NCBI RefSeq assembly: GCF_905404315.1
Contig: NC_066265.1
Coordinates: 11,889,501-11,953,500, forward strand
Direction of reading: 5' to 3'
DNA: 64,000 bases
Origin: Leptidea sinapis
Taxonomy: Eukaryota > Arthropoda > Insecta > Lepidoptera > Pieridae
Position numbers and translations under genes: made by a program. Under the pieces are notes generated by a model that made no database searches, was not told where the DNA came from, and saw only the letters and a program-made list of their open reading frames with translations. Numbering within the stretch: position 1 is the stretch's first letter; each line of letters starts with the position of its first letter. This document shows, piece by piece, positions 47,186 through 59,600 of this stretch.

Positions 47186-47590
47186 ATGCCGCCACCCAAT
47201 ATGTCAGTTATATACATAATAAAGCTTATAGTCGCACAGAGGGCAATGGAGAGGGCTATGCTCGGAGATTCCCTGCGAGATCGAATCAGAAATGAGGAGT
47301 ACCGTAGGAGAACCAAAGTTACCGACATAGCCCAAATGATTGCGAAACTGAAGTGGCAGTGGGCAGGGCACATAGTTCGACGGATAGATGGCCGTTGTGG
47401 CAGTAAAGTCCTCGAATGGTGACCACGTATCAGAAGACGCAGTGTTGGTAGGCCCCCCACAAGATGGACCGACGATCTGGTCAATATCGCCGGAATACGT
47501 TGAATGAGGGCAGCGCAGGACCAATCGTCGTGTAAATCTTTGGGGGGCCTTTGTCCAGCAGTGGACGTCTTCCGGCTGATGATGAATCGA
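47186..47590 (+). pseudogene. RTE-like LINE C-terminus with in-frame stop
   Basis: Encodes ERAMLGDSLRDRIRNEEYRR and IAKLKWQWAGHIVRR; a stop at about 47420 interrupts, and the same frame resumes with VGRPPTRWTDDL. It ends in a GATGATGA-type tail, usual for RTE elements. Confidence 0.8.
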
Positions 47591-48228
47591 ACATGATATA
47601 AAATTTCTCATTGACTGTAGCTGCAAGTATTGTATTGACTGACTGAATGAAAGACATTTGTTGATCTTTAGAACAAAACGCAGTCCTCGCAGGATAGTCA
47701 CCGTTGCTGAGACTGACTGTGGGTGGCTTGCTAGGGGCCTTCCTCCTACTTAAAGGGAAGAGTTAAACTCCATTATTTATCCAAATATATTGTTCTTTCG
47801 GGGCCGAAGTAGCGTTTATGTGCTAGGTACTTTTATTGCTTCATCGTCAAATCATTTCTTGACAATTTTTTATGGAAACGCTAGTGAGATTAGATGCACT
47901 GTTTTCTCTGTATGGACTGTAAAGTTCGAATACCCATTGCGCGCTCAACTATTAAGGTCATTAGATCTTTTCAATGGAAGCTTCCATTAAAAAATTAAGC
48001 TTAATTTAAAACTCGATCTGCAGAGAGAGAACTTCCGTTTATGTTCAACACAATAAAACTTCTTGCAACAATTTATTACAATATTAAGCTTATTAAATAA
48101 TTAATTTCAAAATACATTACCCTAAATTAATTTATGAATATACATTGATTGTATTACAACGCATTAAAAACTAAAACAAGCGAGATAATTATTGTAGCTG
48201 TATTTCCAAACCACTTCTCCCCGACGTT

Positions 48229-48835
48229 TCACTCTTCATTGCTCGATCGAAATTGAAATATAATCACAAGATACGTTGTTACCGCTCCAACTATCTGCAA
48301 CAAAAACAAGTTTACGTGAATATCATGGTGAGTATTATTTTGTATTGTTGCAATCCCGACATGACCTTGTTCATATATTATATACACACATACATACATA
48401 CACTCACGCCTTGTTCCGGTCGGGGTAGGCAGAGACAATAGAATGCCATTTGCTTCTATCCTTACAAACCTCACGCGCTTCCTCTACATTCATTACTCTT
48501 TTCATACATGCTCGCCGGTTGCGGGTGCTTCGGACTTCTCCTTTTCTCAAAACGTCCCCAATTCGGTCGACGAATGTTCTACGAGGTCTCCCGCGACCGA
48601 CTTGCCCATACACACTTGCCTTATATATTTGATGCGTCATTCTTTCTTCACTCATTCGCTCCACGTGTCCAAACCATTTCAGCGTTCCTTTTCCAGTCCT
48701 TGTCACAACATCCTCTTTCAAACCACAGCGCGCTTGTATTACCGCATTCGGAATTCTATCAGTCAGACTTACCTCACACATACTACGCAGTGATCGCATC
48801 TCAACTGCGTTAAGTCTGCTATGTATGTATATATA

Positions 48836-48869
<34 letters not shown>

Positions 48870-51800
48870 CATATATATCATATATTATATATTTCTTGAA
48901 AAACATCATTTCACATAAATTATTATTTATTTTATTGTAATATGGCTAAAGCCTTTATTGTGGAAATAAATAATTCTAGTTGCTTTAATTCTACTTTTAT
49001 AATAGATTATACAGTTCCAGTCGTTAACTAAATACCGCACTACCTAAGATCAATAGCTTTTTTATTACGGCAACTATGAGATGCTTGTTGCGTGGAATCT
49101 TGACACTCTAAAATTTTGCAACATACGATTCGTGTTATTTTTACATTGAAATCAATAAAATCCAATCCCAGTCTCACTCTTATTTCTTATAGTATTATTT
49201 TAGCAAATTCTTACTAAGCAACCCGGCATTTTAGTTTCAACTATTAGCCAAGTTTAACAGAACATGTGGCACGTCAACGTCACACATTGCCCGAGTCTGG
49301 CTCGAGTACGCCGTACGTAGTATTAGTTGCCGCGACTTTGCGACTATCCCTGAGGTATCCAGTTGGAGCGCAGCGGAGACCAATCCTTAATCTTAGTGAC
49401 TATGATTATTTTATAGCAACAGCAATGACACAGTATATACAACATTTTAGGACACAACTACGGATCTCCTCATTTCTGTCTTATAATGGCCGCAAATTGT
49501 CCTTTCCTGTCTAGTCGTTTCATTTGACATGTGATTCAGCAGTATATACATCTATATAGAAAAGTAACAAGTCCGGATTCTTTAAATGATTTAACTTTGG
49601 ATCGTTTCGTTAGTACCCAACAAAAAGACATACTCACAGCGACCATTATGGGTCTGTCTAAGACGCACAGACCAAGAGGTGAGAATACAGGATTGATGAC
49701 AATGAATGTCTTGGAGAACACATTCAGTTCCTGGTACAAGTTCTTGTAGTTATGACAGCGACGAAGCAACCGACTCAGTAGGTCTCGAGATTTCTGCACC
49801 TGAATCCAAAATAAGTTAATCAGAACGAATTATAATGTAATAAAATATTTTGAAATACATTTATAGCACACTTTCTTGGAAAGTCATGTACCGTCATGTG
49901 GGACCAAGTAAGGATGATTAAAATTTTGATACCTAAATATACAGGGTGCCCCAAAGTTATGGGACATGAAGGGAAAGTACCTTAAATATCGAAGATAGGC
50001 TATTTTACTGAAAGAAGACTTTATGTTTTTTTTAAAAGTTAGTAATTCTGCATTCAAAGATTTTCTAGAAATTACTTGCCTCGTCTGGGAATCGAACCGA
50101 CTGAAATGTAAAAAAAAATAAACACCCCTACTCTCATGATGCCAATCGAAAGAATGGCCAAAAACTAATAACTCTTCTTAAGTAACATAGTATTTTAAAA
50201 GAAAGGAACAACGTAAGATGAATGTTTTCCTACTTGGATTGGTACGAATGGACCGATTAGATGGCCGGCCTTTATTCACTTTGATTTTTATATCTCTCAA
50301 GATTTTCAAGCAAATTTTGTTATCAAGTAGTAAAAACAAATAAATATTGATTTTCAGTAAATAAGCACACTAAAAAAAAGTAAAAAAAAAAGATTATTAA
50401 CGTAGCCAGTTTGGACACCTCTGCATGCGGCCATTTTAACTTTTTCTAGCCCACACACCTATTTCATTCATGTACCCTGCGAAGGGCATGCAGGCAAAAA
50501 GAAAAGTTTTATATTAATAATAAACATTGCCCGCCTCATTCGTTTGAGCCGCGCAGCTGATGCTGGCTACACGCCATTGGACCGAGGTCAGGGCGATAAC
50601 CTTAGTTTACTATTTATTCTACGGGGTTTTGATTTTTAATTTTATATTTACTGGTGTTTCCTCATTCAACTTCATATCCGTGTCAATTACCGTTTAGGTA
50701 TATACCTTACATAGTGTATATACCTCTCTTATTATTATCAGAAGACTTTAATTTACCTCTTTTTGAATCTGGTGGCCTGGTTCGATAATAATTATAAAAA
50801 TCAATGTGTGGAACAAACACCAACAGAACTGAAGTATTGTTGTTGCTGTTTTAGTTTTAACACGACCTGTAAATTCGAAATTATTATACAATTAAATAGT
50901 GTGAATTGGAAATAGTGCAAAATAACGTTTTGTTTTGAACGTTTGGAAGATAATTAATTTCATCAATTCCGAAGAGACAATGAATCAACATTTTCTAAAT
51001 GTAACCTATATGTGGATTGTTGTGCACATTTTGGCTTCCGTTTTATTAAAGTTAAATAAAACTATAGATGATAGATGGCTATTGAAATAGGGCAGTTCGT
51101 TTCCTTCCTTAATATGACCAGGGATGGCTGGTCCATGTGTCTTGCTCGTGAACGGGCGCTGCTAGGAGTGATTGTTCGATTCTATCATCGTGAATTCTGT
51201 TTTTGTTAGTACCAACTTACTAATAAAAAGTTAAATAATTCTTAAAATTATTTTACATATTGTAAGGTTTTTTGTAGGTGTGCATTAAGCACTTACTCTT
51301 TTATACAAATGATTTAAGTTTTCTTTAGTGTTAATTCCGCTAATGTTTGTTTTTAAAATAATTCGACACGTGTTTCGCCTCTACACGAGGCATCCTCAGG
51401 ACGTGTTGTCTCGCTAAAATCTGGCACGAGACTGAGACCTTGACATTTTGGCGAGACAATCTACAATACTAACAGGCTGAAGCCATAAACTATGACGTAA
51501 ATGGCATTGAGTTTCTTGCCTTTCTTCTTCTGATGAATAAAACTGAACTTTTCCGTACTGGTGGTAACAGTTAAACGTAAAAAGAATTCAAAACTATGAG
51601 TAATAAATTATAATATGACGAATTGCCTGTCTTGACATGTAGAACAATTCATATAGTCGCCTTATTGCGAAAATGTAGCCGCAGCATAGTAAAAAATCTG
51701 AATACAAATTTCTTAATACAGTAACATCTTGGTTACCATATTTATCTCTAGTTATGTACTGATAAGGTCACTGAATAATATATATTATATTACTTCACAT

Positions 51801-54800
51801 TATATGTAATAGATGGAAATTTATACACCTACTTCATGGTCTCTCAATTTAAAAGTAAACAATTACTCTCATAATTTTTATCCTAACCACGTCATAAGAA
51901 GTATAAACTAAGAAGAACTTACTCAAATTCGTTATTATGTAATACGGACTTATCACCAAATGAATAAAGAACGATGTTAAAAGCAATAGAAGAATGAGAC
52001 CATAATGTTTATTAATTATCCACAGAGAGTTTTTAACAGATTCGTAGGCATCTCCTAGGGTTCGCACTGTTCTGCTTGTGTCGCGCTCTCCTGGAATGAG
52101 AAATATAAGACCACGCATAAACATGCAAATGTTATTAGCACACCGGAACTCACATAGCCAAGTGGCTGTTAAAAAGACATTTAAAGAGAATAGACCAACT
52201 CTGCTGTTAAGCTATCCCTTCGAATTGCACAGCGGTCATGTGACGTTTGATTCGCGCTCAGTCGGCTGAACGTAGTTTTTAAATTCTTTTTGCAGTCGGC
52301 ATTCAGACACGGAACGTGCAACACGGGACGAAAATCGACAAAAATGCCGAATTGAAACGATTTGTGCTGTAAAAATAATAATAGTAGTATTGACACACTT
52401 TTACAAAAATTATCTTGCCCTAAATTAGGCGTAGGCTTTGCTATGCGTTGTAAGACAACGAAATATTTTATACGATATACTTACTTAAACATATGTTACG
52501 GGCAATTTGATAAGTCCGGGCACTTTTAATAATGGCCGGTCTGTATACATAATGCCCGACTCAATTGGACAATGTGATTAAAACAGCATGATTAATTAAT
52601 CAGTTTTCCCGGCCATTATTAATAATGCCCACCCTATCTTGGGCAAAGTAATAAAATAGGTGAACTGTGTTTTTGTTTATTAAATGTAATTAAACTTACA
52701 AAATTATCATAAAAAGTTAGCAAAAAATAAACTATTGAACAAAGTAGTTAAAAAATAAATAGTTAAAAATGTAATAAAATCATTAGTTAACTACTTTTAT
52801 TTAGACAAATATATTACTTAAAAAAAATAGTTTAAAAATTAGTAAGCTGAAAAAAATCAACAAAAAAATCTAATAATTAAGGACTGTGCAAGAAAGTTAT
52901 TAAGAAAGTAATATAGTGATAAAATCACGCTATCTCAGACACTGACTTATTACATGGACCACGGGCCGTCGGGCATTATTAATAATGGCCGGTCAAAGTG
53001 ATAAATTAATCACTTTGCCCATCGCTCTTGGGCATTATTAATAATGGCCGGTCCTTATTAATAATGCCCAGTTAATCACGTTGCCCGTAACACATACATA
53101 AATACATATTATAAACATCAATGTCTCGGAAACAAACATCCATATTCATCATATAAATGTTTACACCTACCGGGATTCGAACCTGTATCTAAATAGTGAA
53201 GATGAAAATAGGAATCAGAAGTTCAGACCAAAGCTTTACCTATTAAAACGTATGTTATTTTATATAATGCTACCAAATCATGAGAGTAGCCGCCGCTGGG
53301 GATAACCACACCATCATTATTATCATAGAACCTAGTCGTGTAAGATACAATTCTATCAGACCGATTTTGGCGGGAAGTGTTATTGGTTATTTTTGAATGC
53401 GTCATGGGCGCCACGCTCATATCCCCGGATAAAATTGGTTGACGCGGTACTTTATAGTAATAGCCTGTATAAATATATCTTTAAATGACTTTGGGCCGTA
53501 AAATATATAATCGATGCAGATGTAAAGTAAGTTTATATGATATATGCAAACTTCAGTGACCTTTTAATCTTTTTTTTATTACAAAGTCACAGAAGATATG
53601 CAGAACGTAAAACAAATGACATTTAAAAATAAATTTCATATTTCAATTGTTTGAAATTGACACATCTGCCGGCACTCACGTAGTGATCGAATGCAAGCGT
53701 CTCCTGTCCCCACCGCATCGCCTAGTCCCTGTGTCCGTCTATCAGTAGCGGACAGGTTCTTCTTATATCAACTTTGCCGATAGTAACAATAATAATAGAA
53801 AAGATCTAAAATATTTTATCCTTTGTATTGTGGTCTTTTTGGAATTCTCCATCTTGTTGTTAACATTTATAGTGGCCATAGTAATAGTAATTGATACAGC
53901 CTGCTGTCAGACATACAGACGGATGGACAGGGGGGTCTTAGTAATAGGATTTCGTTAGATAATCCTACAGGTACGTATCCCTAAAACGTCCTAGTTTGTA
54001 ACCTGATAAATTACCAGATGTAATCCTTGTTGATGATGACTCCGTCAAAAACTTTATAGATTTTGTAGATGGTAGAATCACAGAAATATACTTATCGGTC
54101 TTAATTTCAACTGCGTTCCATTTTTCTAAAATAAATAATATATCATAAAAATCTAAACTAAACTTTAAAGAATGCTGTGAATTAAAAACTGATGCATCGT
54201 TTATATTTAATGTAAAAATTTAATTTGTACCAAAAGTTACAAACATTCCAAACCCGCGCAGGTTCCGAGCGCTCTTAATTGTCTTATTTTATGATTTTTT
54301 TTTACTTTTATGAAAACACGGGACGAGACTAGCATGACGTTCAATGTCTTAGACTTATCTTAAATTTTGCTATAATTTAAATTTGTATATTTATTCCCAG
54401 AAGTGAGTGAATATCACTTAAAAATAAAAAAACTGTTTCGATTAAAATGATAAGAGTGACATCTCAAATCAATTCCGTAATAAGCAATTATTGGGATTGA
54501 TCAGGTAGACCAGGGTCGATAATTTTTTAAACCAAAAAAAATAATAGAAGGAAAAATTGGAAACCCATTGGAAATATAAAAGAATATAATAAAAATGAAA
54601 GGAAATATAAATTACAGACGATCTGAGGTCGGGAAGTGAAAAAGGGGGTCTGATTAAGGGTAAAACGGTTTATCTCGATTTCCAGTCTACAACTGCAAGT
54701 CCTATGGAAGTACGTCAAATGGAAAATTTGTAATGATAATAATTTTGTGTTATGCTATCCATTTTTTCGCATTATTATTGATATCGGAAAGTAGAGATTT

Positions 54801-56644
54801 TGAACAACAGAAAACAGACCAATTTTTTTAAAAAAGCTGATATTTTGACGGGTGAATTATCGATTGAAAATAAGGGTTCTTTTTCGATATTTGAGTCAAA
54901 ATAAATATTTCAATTCTAATAAATTACAGTGTATTTGGGACATAAAAAGATAAATTTGCACGAAATTTCGAGAAAATAAAATAGTTTTGGACAAGGTAAA
55001 AATAAAAAACCAAAAACTTGTGAAAAACCTTTTTTTACTAAGGTAAGGTTTTAAGAAACACCCCCCCTTTTCCACTTCGCGATCGCCCGTAATTTATTTT
55101 TCCTCTCATTTTTGTTATATTCTCTTCCGTTTCCAATGGGTTTCATCCTACTATTTTTTTTTTAATTTTTATCATATTCAAAGGCTTCAGCACTGGTATA
55201 CGGATATCAACTGTAAAGTAGATCCTGTAGATGGAGCCACAACCTGAGAGTTGAATAAGACATACCAATATGGGCTCAGTTGGTAAGAGAACTCGGACGT
55301 AATCCGAGTGGCGCGGGGTCGAGTACCGTAAGTGAGGGATATCATTTAAAAATAACTGATAACACTTATATTCATTACAGGATGTTGTATGAAGTATGAA
55401 GAAGTGAAAAAAAACTCTTAGCCACACTGGTGTTACCAACTGGTGTGAGCACGAGTCGGGAATGGCTTTACCAGTGGGAGGCTCCTTTGCACAGGATGCC
55501 GGCTAGATTAAAGGTACCACAACGGCGCCTATATCTGCCGCGAAGCAGTTATGTGTAAGCATTATTGTGTTTCGGTCTGAAGTGCGTCGTAGATAGTGAA
55601 ATTCCTTGGAAAATGAGATTTAACATCTCATATCTCAAGGGGAAGAGCGCCAGTGTAGTGCCGTTCAGAATTTTTGGGGGTTTTTCAAGAATCCTGCGCG
55701 GCACTGCATTATAATGGGCAGGATATCAATTACCATCAGCCGAACGTCCTGCTCGTCTCGTCCCTTACTGTCCTAAACAAAAAGACGTGTGGCACTCGGG
55801 GACTGCTGCGGTAAAGCTATTGCATAGCATTTTTTATCAACTTATGCAATTATAATTATTTATTTATTTTATTTATGCAGTATTTTTTTTGATAAAATTA
55901 ATTTTAAAAAAAGCAAATAGGAAGTGAGTAACATTTAACTTGCAAGATTTGATTACAGACAGACAACGGGACAGGTGAAACTAAATAAAAATGCTTGTCA
56001 TAATATTAAAAAATAAAAAACGTGATAAAAAAAAAATAAAGAAATTAAATAAAAATCAAGACGTACCCCAGGCTCGAACCTGGGACCTTCTGCACAAAAA
56101 TCATACGTGATAACCGCTGTTCCACGGCAACTGAAATGATCGTGGCGAAATATCTATATACATCTAGTAAGTAAGTGTTAGGCTATTTTCGTTACGGAAT
56201 TTCTAGATTCGGTCTCCACGCTCAATGCCCGCGCTAGAAGCTATGCAATAGCTTAAAAATTTATATGATCGTAGTTGTATAAGATTAAAATACATGAGTT
56301 TAACATTACCTATTCTACTAATTATATTTTGAAGAGTGATATTTATCTCCTGTACCATCAGCCGCAATTGTAAGGTGATCAACATGAACTGAAAATCCAA
56401 CAGGACTTCCATATAGTACGCGACGTAGAACAACGAATACGTGTAGATAGGTTCAACTGGAATAAATCATTGCTAAATTTAATATTTATTTATTTATTTA
56501 AAACATCACAAAATCCACAGAACTTAAATTAGGTTATAATAATACTATTTTGTAGGACTTACATCTAATAACGGATTTACAATATTTATAATAAAACATG
56601 ATATTTGTGCGTGTGGGGTTTGGTGAGAGTGCGTGTGGGTGTGC

Positions 56645-56678
<34 letters not shown>

Positions 56679-59600
56679 GTGTTTGTGAATAACTCAAAAT
56701 TTAACCTTCCTTTAGATTTTTACTAACACTCCTTTTAAAGCAGCCTTTACTGTTATTAAAAAGTTCAGCACTGTTGAATTGCTTATTATAGCTGCAATTG
56801 GTGTGAAACAATTTATTGATATTGTTTATAATAAAAATTATACACTGGTAATATTTTATTGTAAATTTATGTAATACTAGCTTTTATCCGCGACTTCGTC
56901 CACGTGGAATAGTTACTTTGAGCAGCATTTTTTTTAAATACTTTGCCAATAATACACACACAAACTGCTGCTTGGCTACGGCCAATACGTAATGAGTGGA
57001 CTCTAATACTACGGTATTAATGGTACGGTGCCTGAGCTAACCGTTAACCAGTGGGAGGCTCCTTTGCACAGGATGCCGGCTAGATTATGGGTACCACAAC
57101 GACGCCTATTTCTGCCGTGAAGCAGTAATGTGTAAGCATTACTGTGTTTCGGTGTGAAGGGCGCCGTAGCTAGTGAAATTACTGGGCAAATGAGACTTAA
57201 CATCTTGTCTCAAAGTGACAAGGATGCCTCGTGTAGAGGCGAAACTCGTGTCGAATTGTTTTTAAAAACAAATATTGGCGGAATTAACACAAAAGAAAAC
57301 TTAAATCATTTGTTTTTCCTTCATTATGGATTTCCGCAAAGTAACGCCTAATTCAATAAATTATTGTAATAATTACTTACCATCTCTATGACGATGATGT
57401 GCTTCGAGCTGAAATCTATATAGGTCCAATATAATAAGAACAGAGAGTGAGATGAGCATGAAAAATAGAGCGATGTATTGGTTTCTCTCCTTTGACTCTT
57501 TCTTATTCTTGAATTGGATGTGACGTTTCAACTGAAAGAAAACCGTTAATATACCGGTGAGAGGCTCCTTTGCACCGGATGCCAGCTAGATTATGGGCGG
57601 CGCCTATTTCTGTCGTGAAGCAGTAATGTGTATTTATTATGACGGCATTACTGTGTTTCGGTCTGAAGGGCGCCGGAGCTAGTTAAATTACTGGGCAAAT
57701 GAGACTTAACATCTTATGTCTCAAGGTGACGAGCACAGTTTTAGTGCCGCTCAGAATTTTAGGATTTTTCAATAAGCTTGAGCGGCACTGTCATGAGCAG
57801 CGTACCAATTACCATTAGCTGAACGTCTTGCTCGTCTCGTCCCTTATTTTCATAAAATAAAACAAATCAGGATATCACCTTCAAAAAGTACACATCTCTT
57901 AAGGGCCGGCAACGCTCCTGTGGTGATTCCTCTGGTGTTCAAAGAGAAAGTGGGCGACGGTGATCACTTAACATCAGGTGACCTGTATGCTCATTTGTCC
58001 TCCTCTTTCATAAAAAAGTGACTGCTAGTATTTATTTAAAGTAACATTTGCTAATAGCTTCTTGCTGTAAGGTCAAGAACCATTCTGTCAAGATTTTTCT
58101 TGCTGTAAGGTTATGGTGAAAAAATTATGATTAAAAATAATATGTTCTATAAAAATATAACGCGTCTAATTTAAGTACAAAATTAGCTAATACTTACATT
58201 TTCAATACTTTTCAAAACATCTATATTGGACCGACATCTCGCTGGTGCAGTACAGCCTCCAACAACGATAATAGCCATAAGGATTGATAGGTTGGAAACC
58301 CAGACCAGGCAGGATGTCAAAGTATGGGCACGGATCGAGTTCTTGTGGTGCATAATGTCAGTTATGAATCCGTACATAGTTATTATACCTAAAATATCAA
58401 TAGAAAATTAATTAAAAAAAATTAAAATATGTATTCTTTCAAATATTTTGGCTTCAAGATAATGAGGCGAATGTAAAATTTCAGGAAAAGGATAATATTT
58501 TAGGTTATAGTAATGATCATAGTGTTGCAAAGTTTGATAATTATTTTACAATTTATTCATATATATTGCATAGTTTTTCAGACTCAGAGCATACATTTCC
58601 GATAAATGATACAAGATGGTTATGGTAAGTAAAGTATGCTTAAATACTTTGGTCTTAATATATATTTAGAAAGAAAGAAAAATATATTTAAGAAAGAAAG
58701 AAAGAAGAATATGGTCAATATATCTTTAGAATACTGCGTAAATTACTGTTTTTGATCTTTTTGTTGATACAGTGCGACTGTGTGCACATTTTCATATTAA
58801 ATTTGGCTTCCGAAACCTCAATCATTGGAATCGCTGTATCCGATGCATAATTTACATTTAAACCTGTAACCTGCATATGAAGTCCTGGTACATGTTGCTA
58901 GAATGACACATGATTTAAACCGCTATGAAACACCATTACGGCTTCTAATGTTCTCCTCTTATTCTTTGTTTCAAATAAATATTCGTCGATATTGGCTTGA
59001 TGTTTTACTTTTTAACTTTAACTATGCCAAGGAATACGATAATGCAGGGGTGCTCAAGCTTGAACTGCTGGCGATCTACCTCAAAATTGTTAGACTACGA
59101 TCGATCGGCTCTGAGAGGCTTCAAGTATGTGTGATAAAGGATTGTCGTCTAGGTAGAGTGTCACGATGACATAGATATTAGTTTTGCGCCAAATATGCAT
59201 TTTCTTAGTCAAGGTCTGCTTTTAAATTTCAATGAAAAAACTCATAATTATTATTCGAAATTGCGAGTTTATTGGTTCTTACAAAACAAACGCGTTCTAA
59301 AGTTCTAAGCTTAACTAAAGAGCGACTTTGGATGTTAAATCAGCATGACACTGCATGTCCTGAGCATACTTTTCATAAGATGGTACATAATTATCGATCG
59401 ACTTTTGAGATCGACTCAAAATGCACTCGCGATCGACCTATCGATCCCGATCGACCGTTTGAGCATCCCTGCGATAATGCAACACACTACGCATCTATGG
59501 TAAAGTCTGGTTTACGGAATATCAGTATGATTATGCCTATAATGCTATTCGAATTACTGACACAATATCCCGAAATTTCTTTGCGTTTACCGGCAACAAA

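Noticed and set aside
48443..48813. Overlapping plus-strand open frames of about 100 codons
   Set aside because: Shadows of the minus-strand LINE C-terminus.
52181..52396. Minus-strand open frame considered as missing Gr-B exon 5
   Set aside because: Residues do not resemble the Gr-A exon 5 peptide, and a phase-1 acceptor/donor pair of the right length was not seen.
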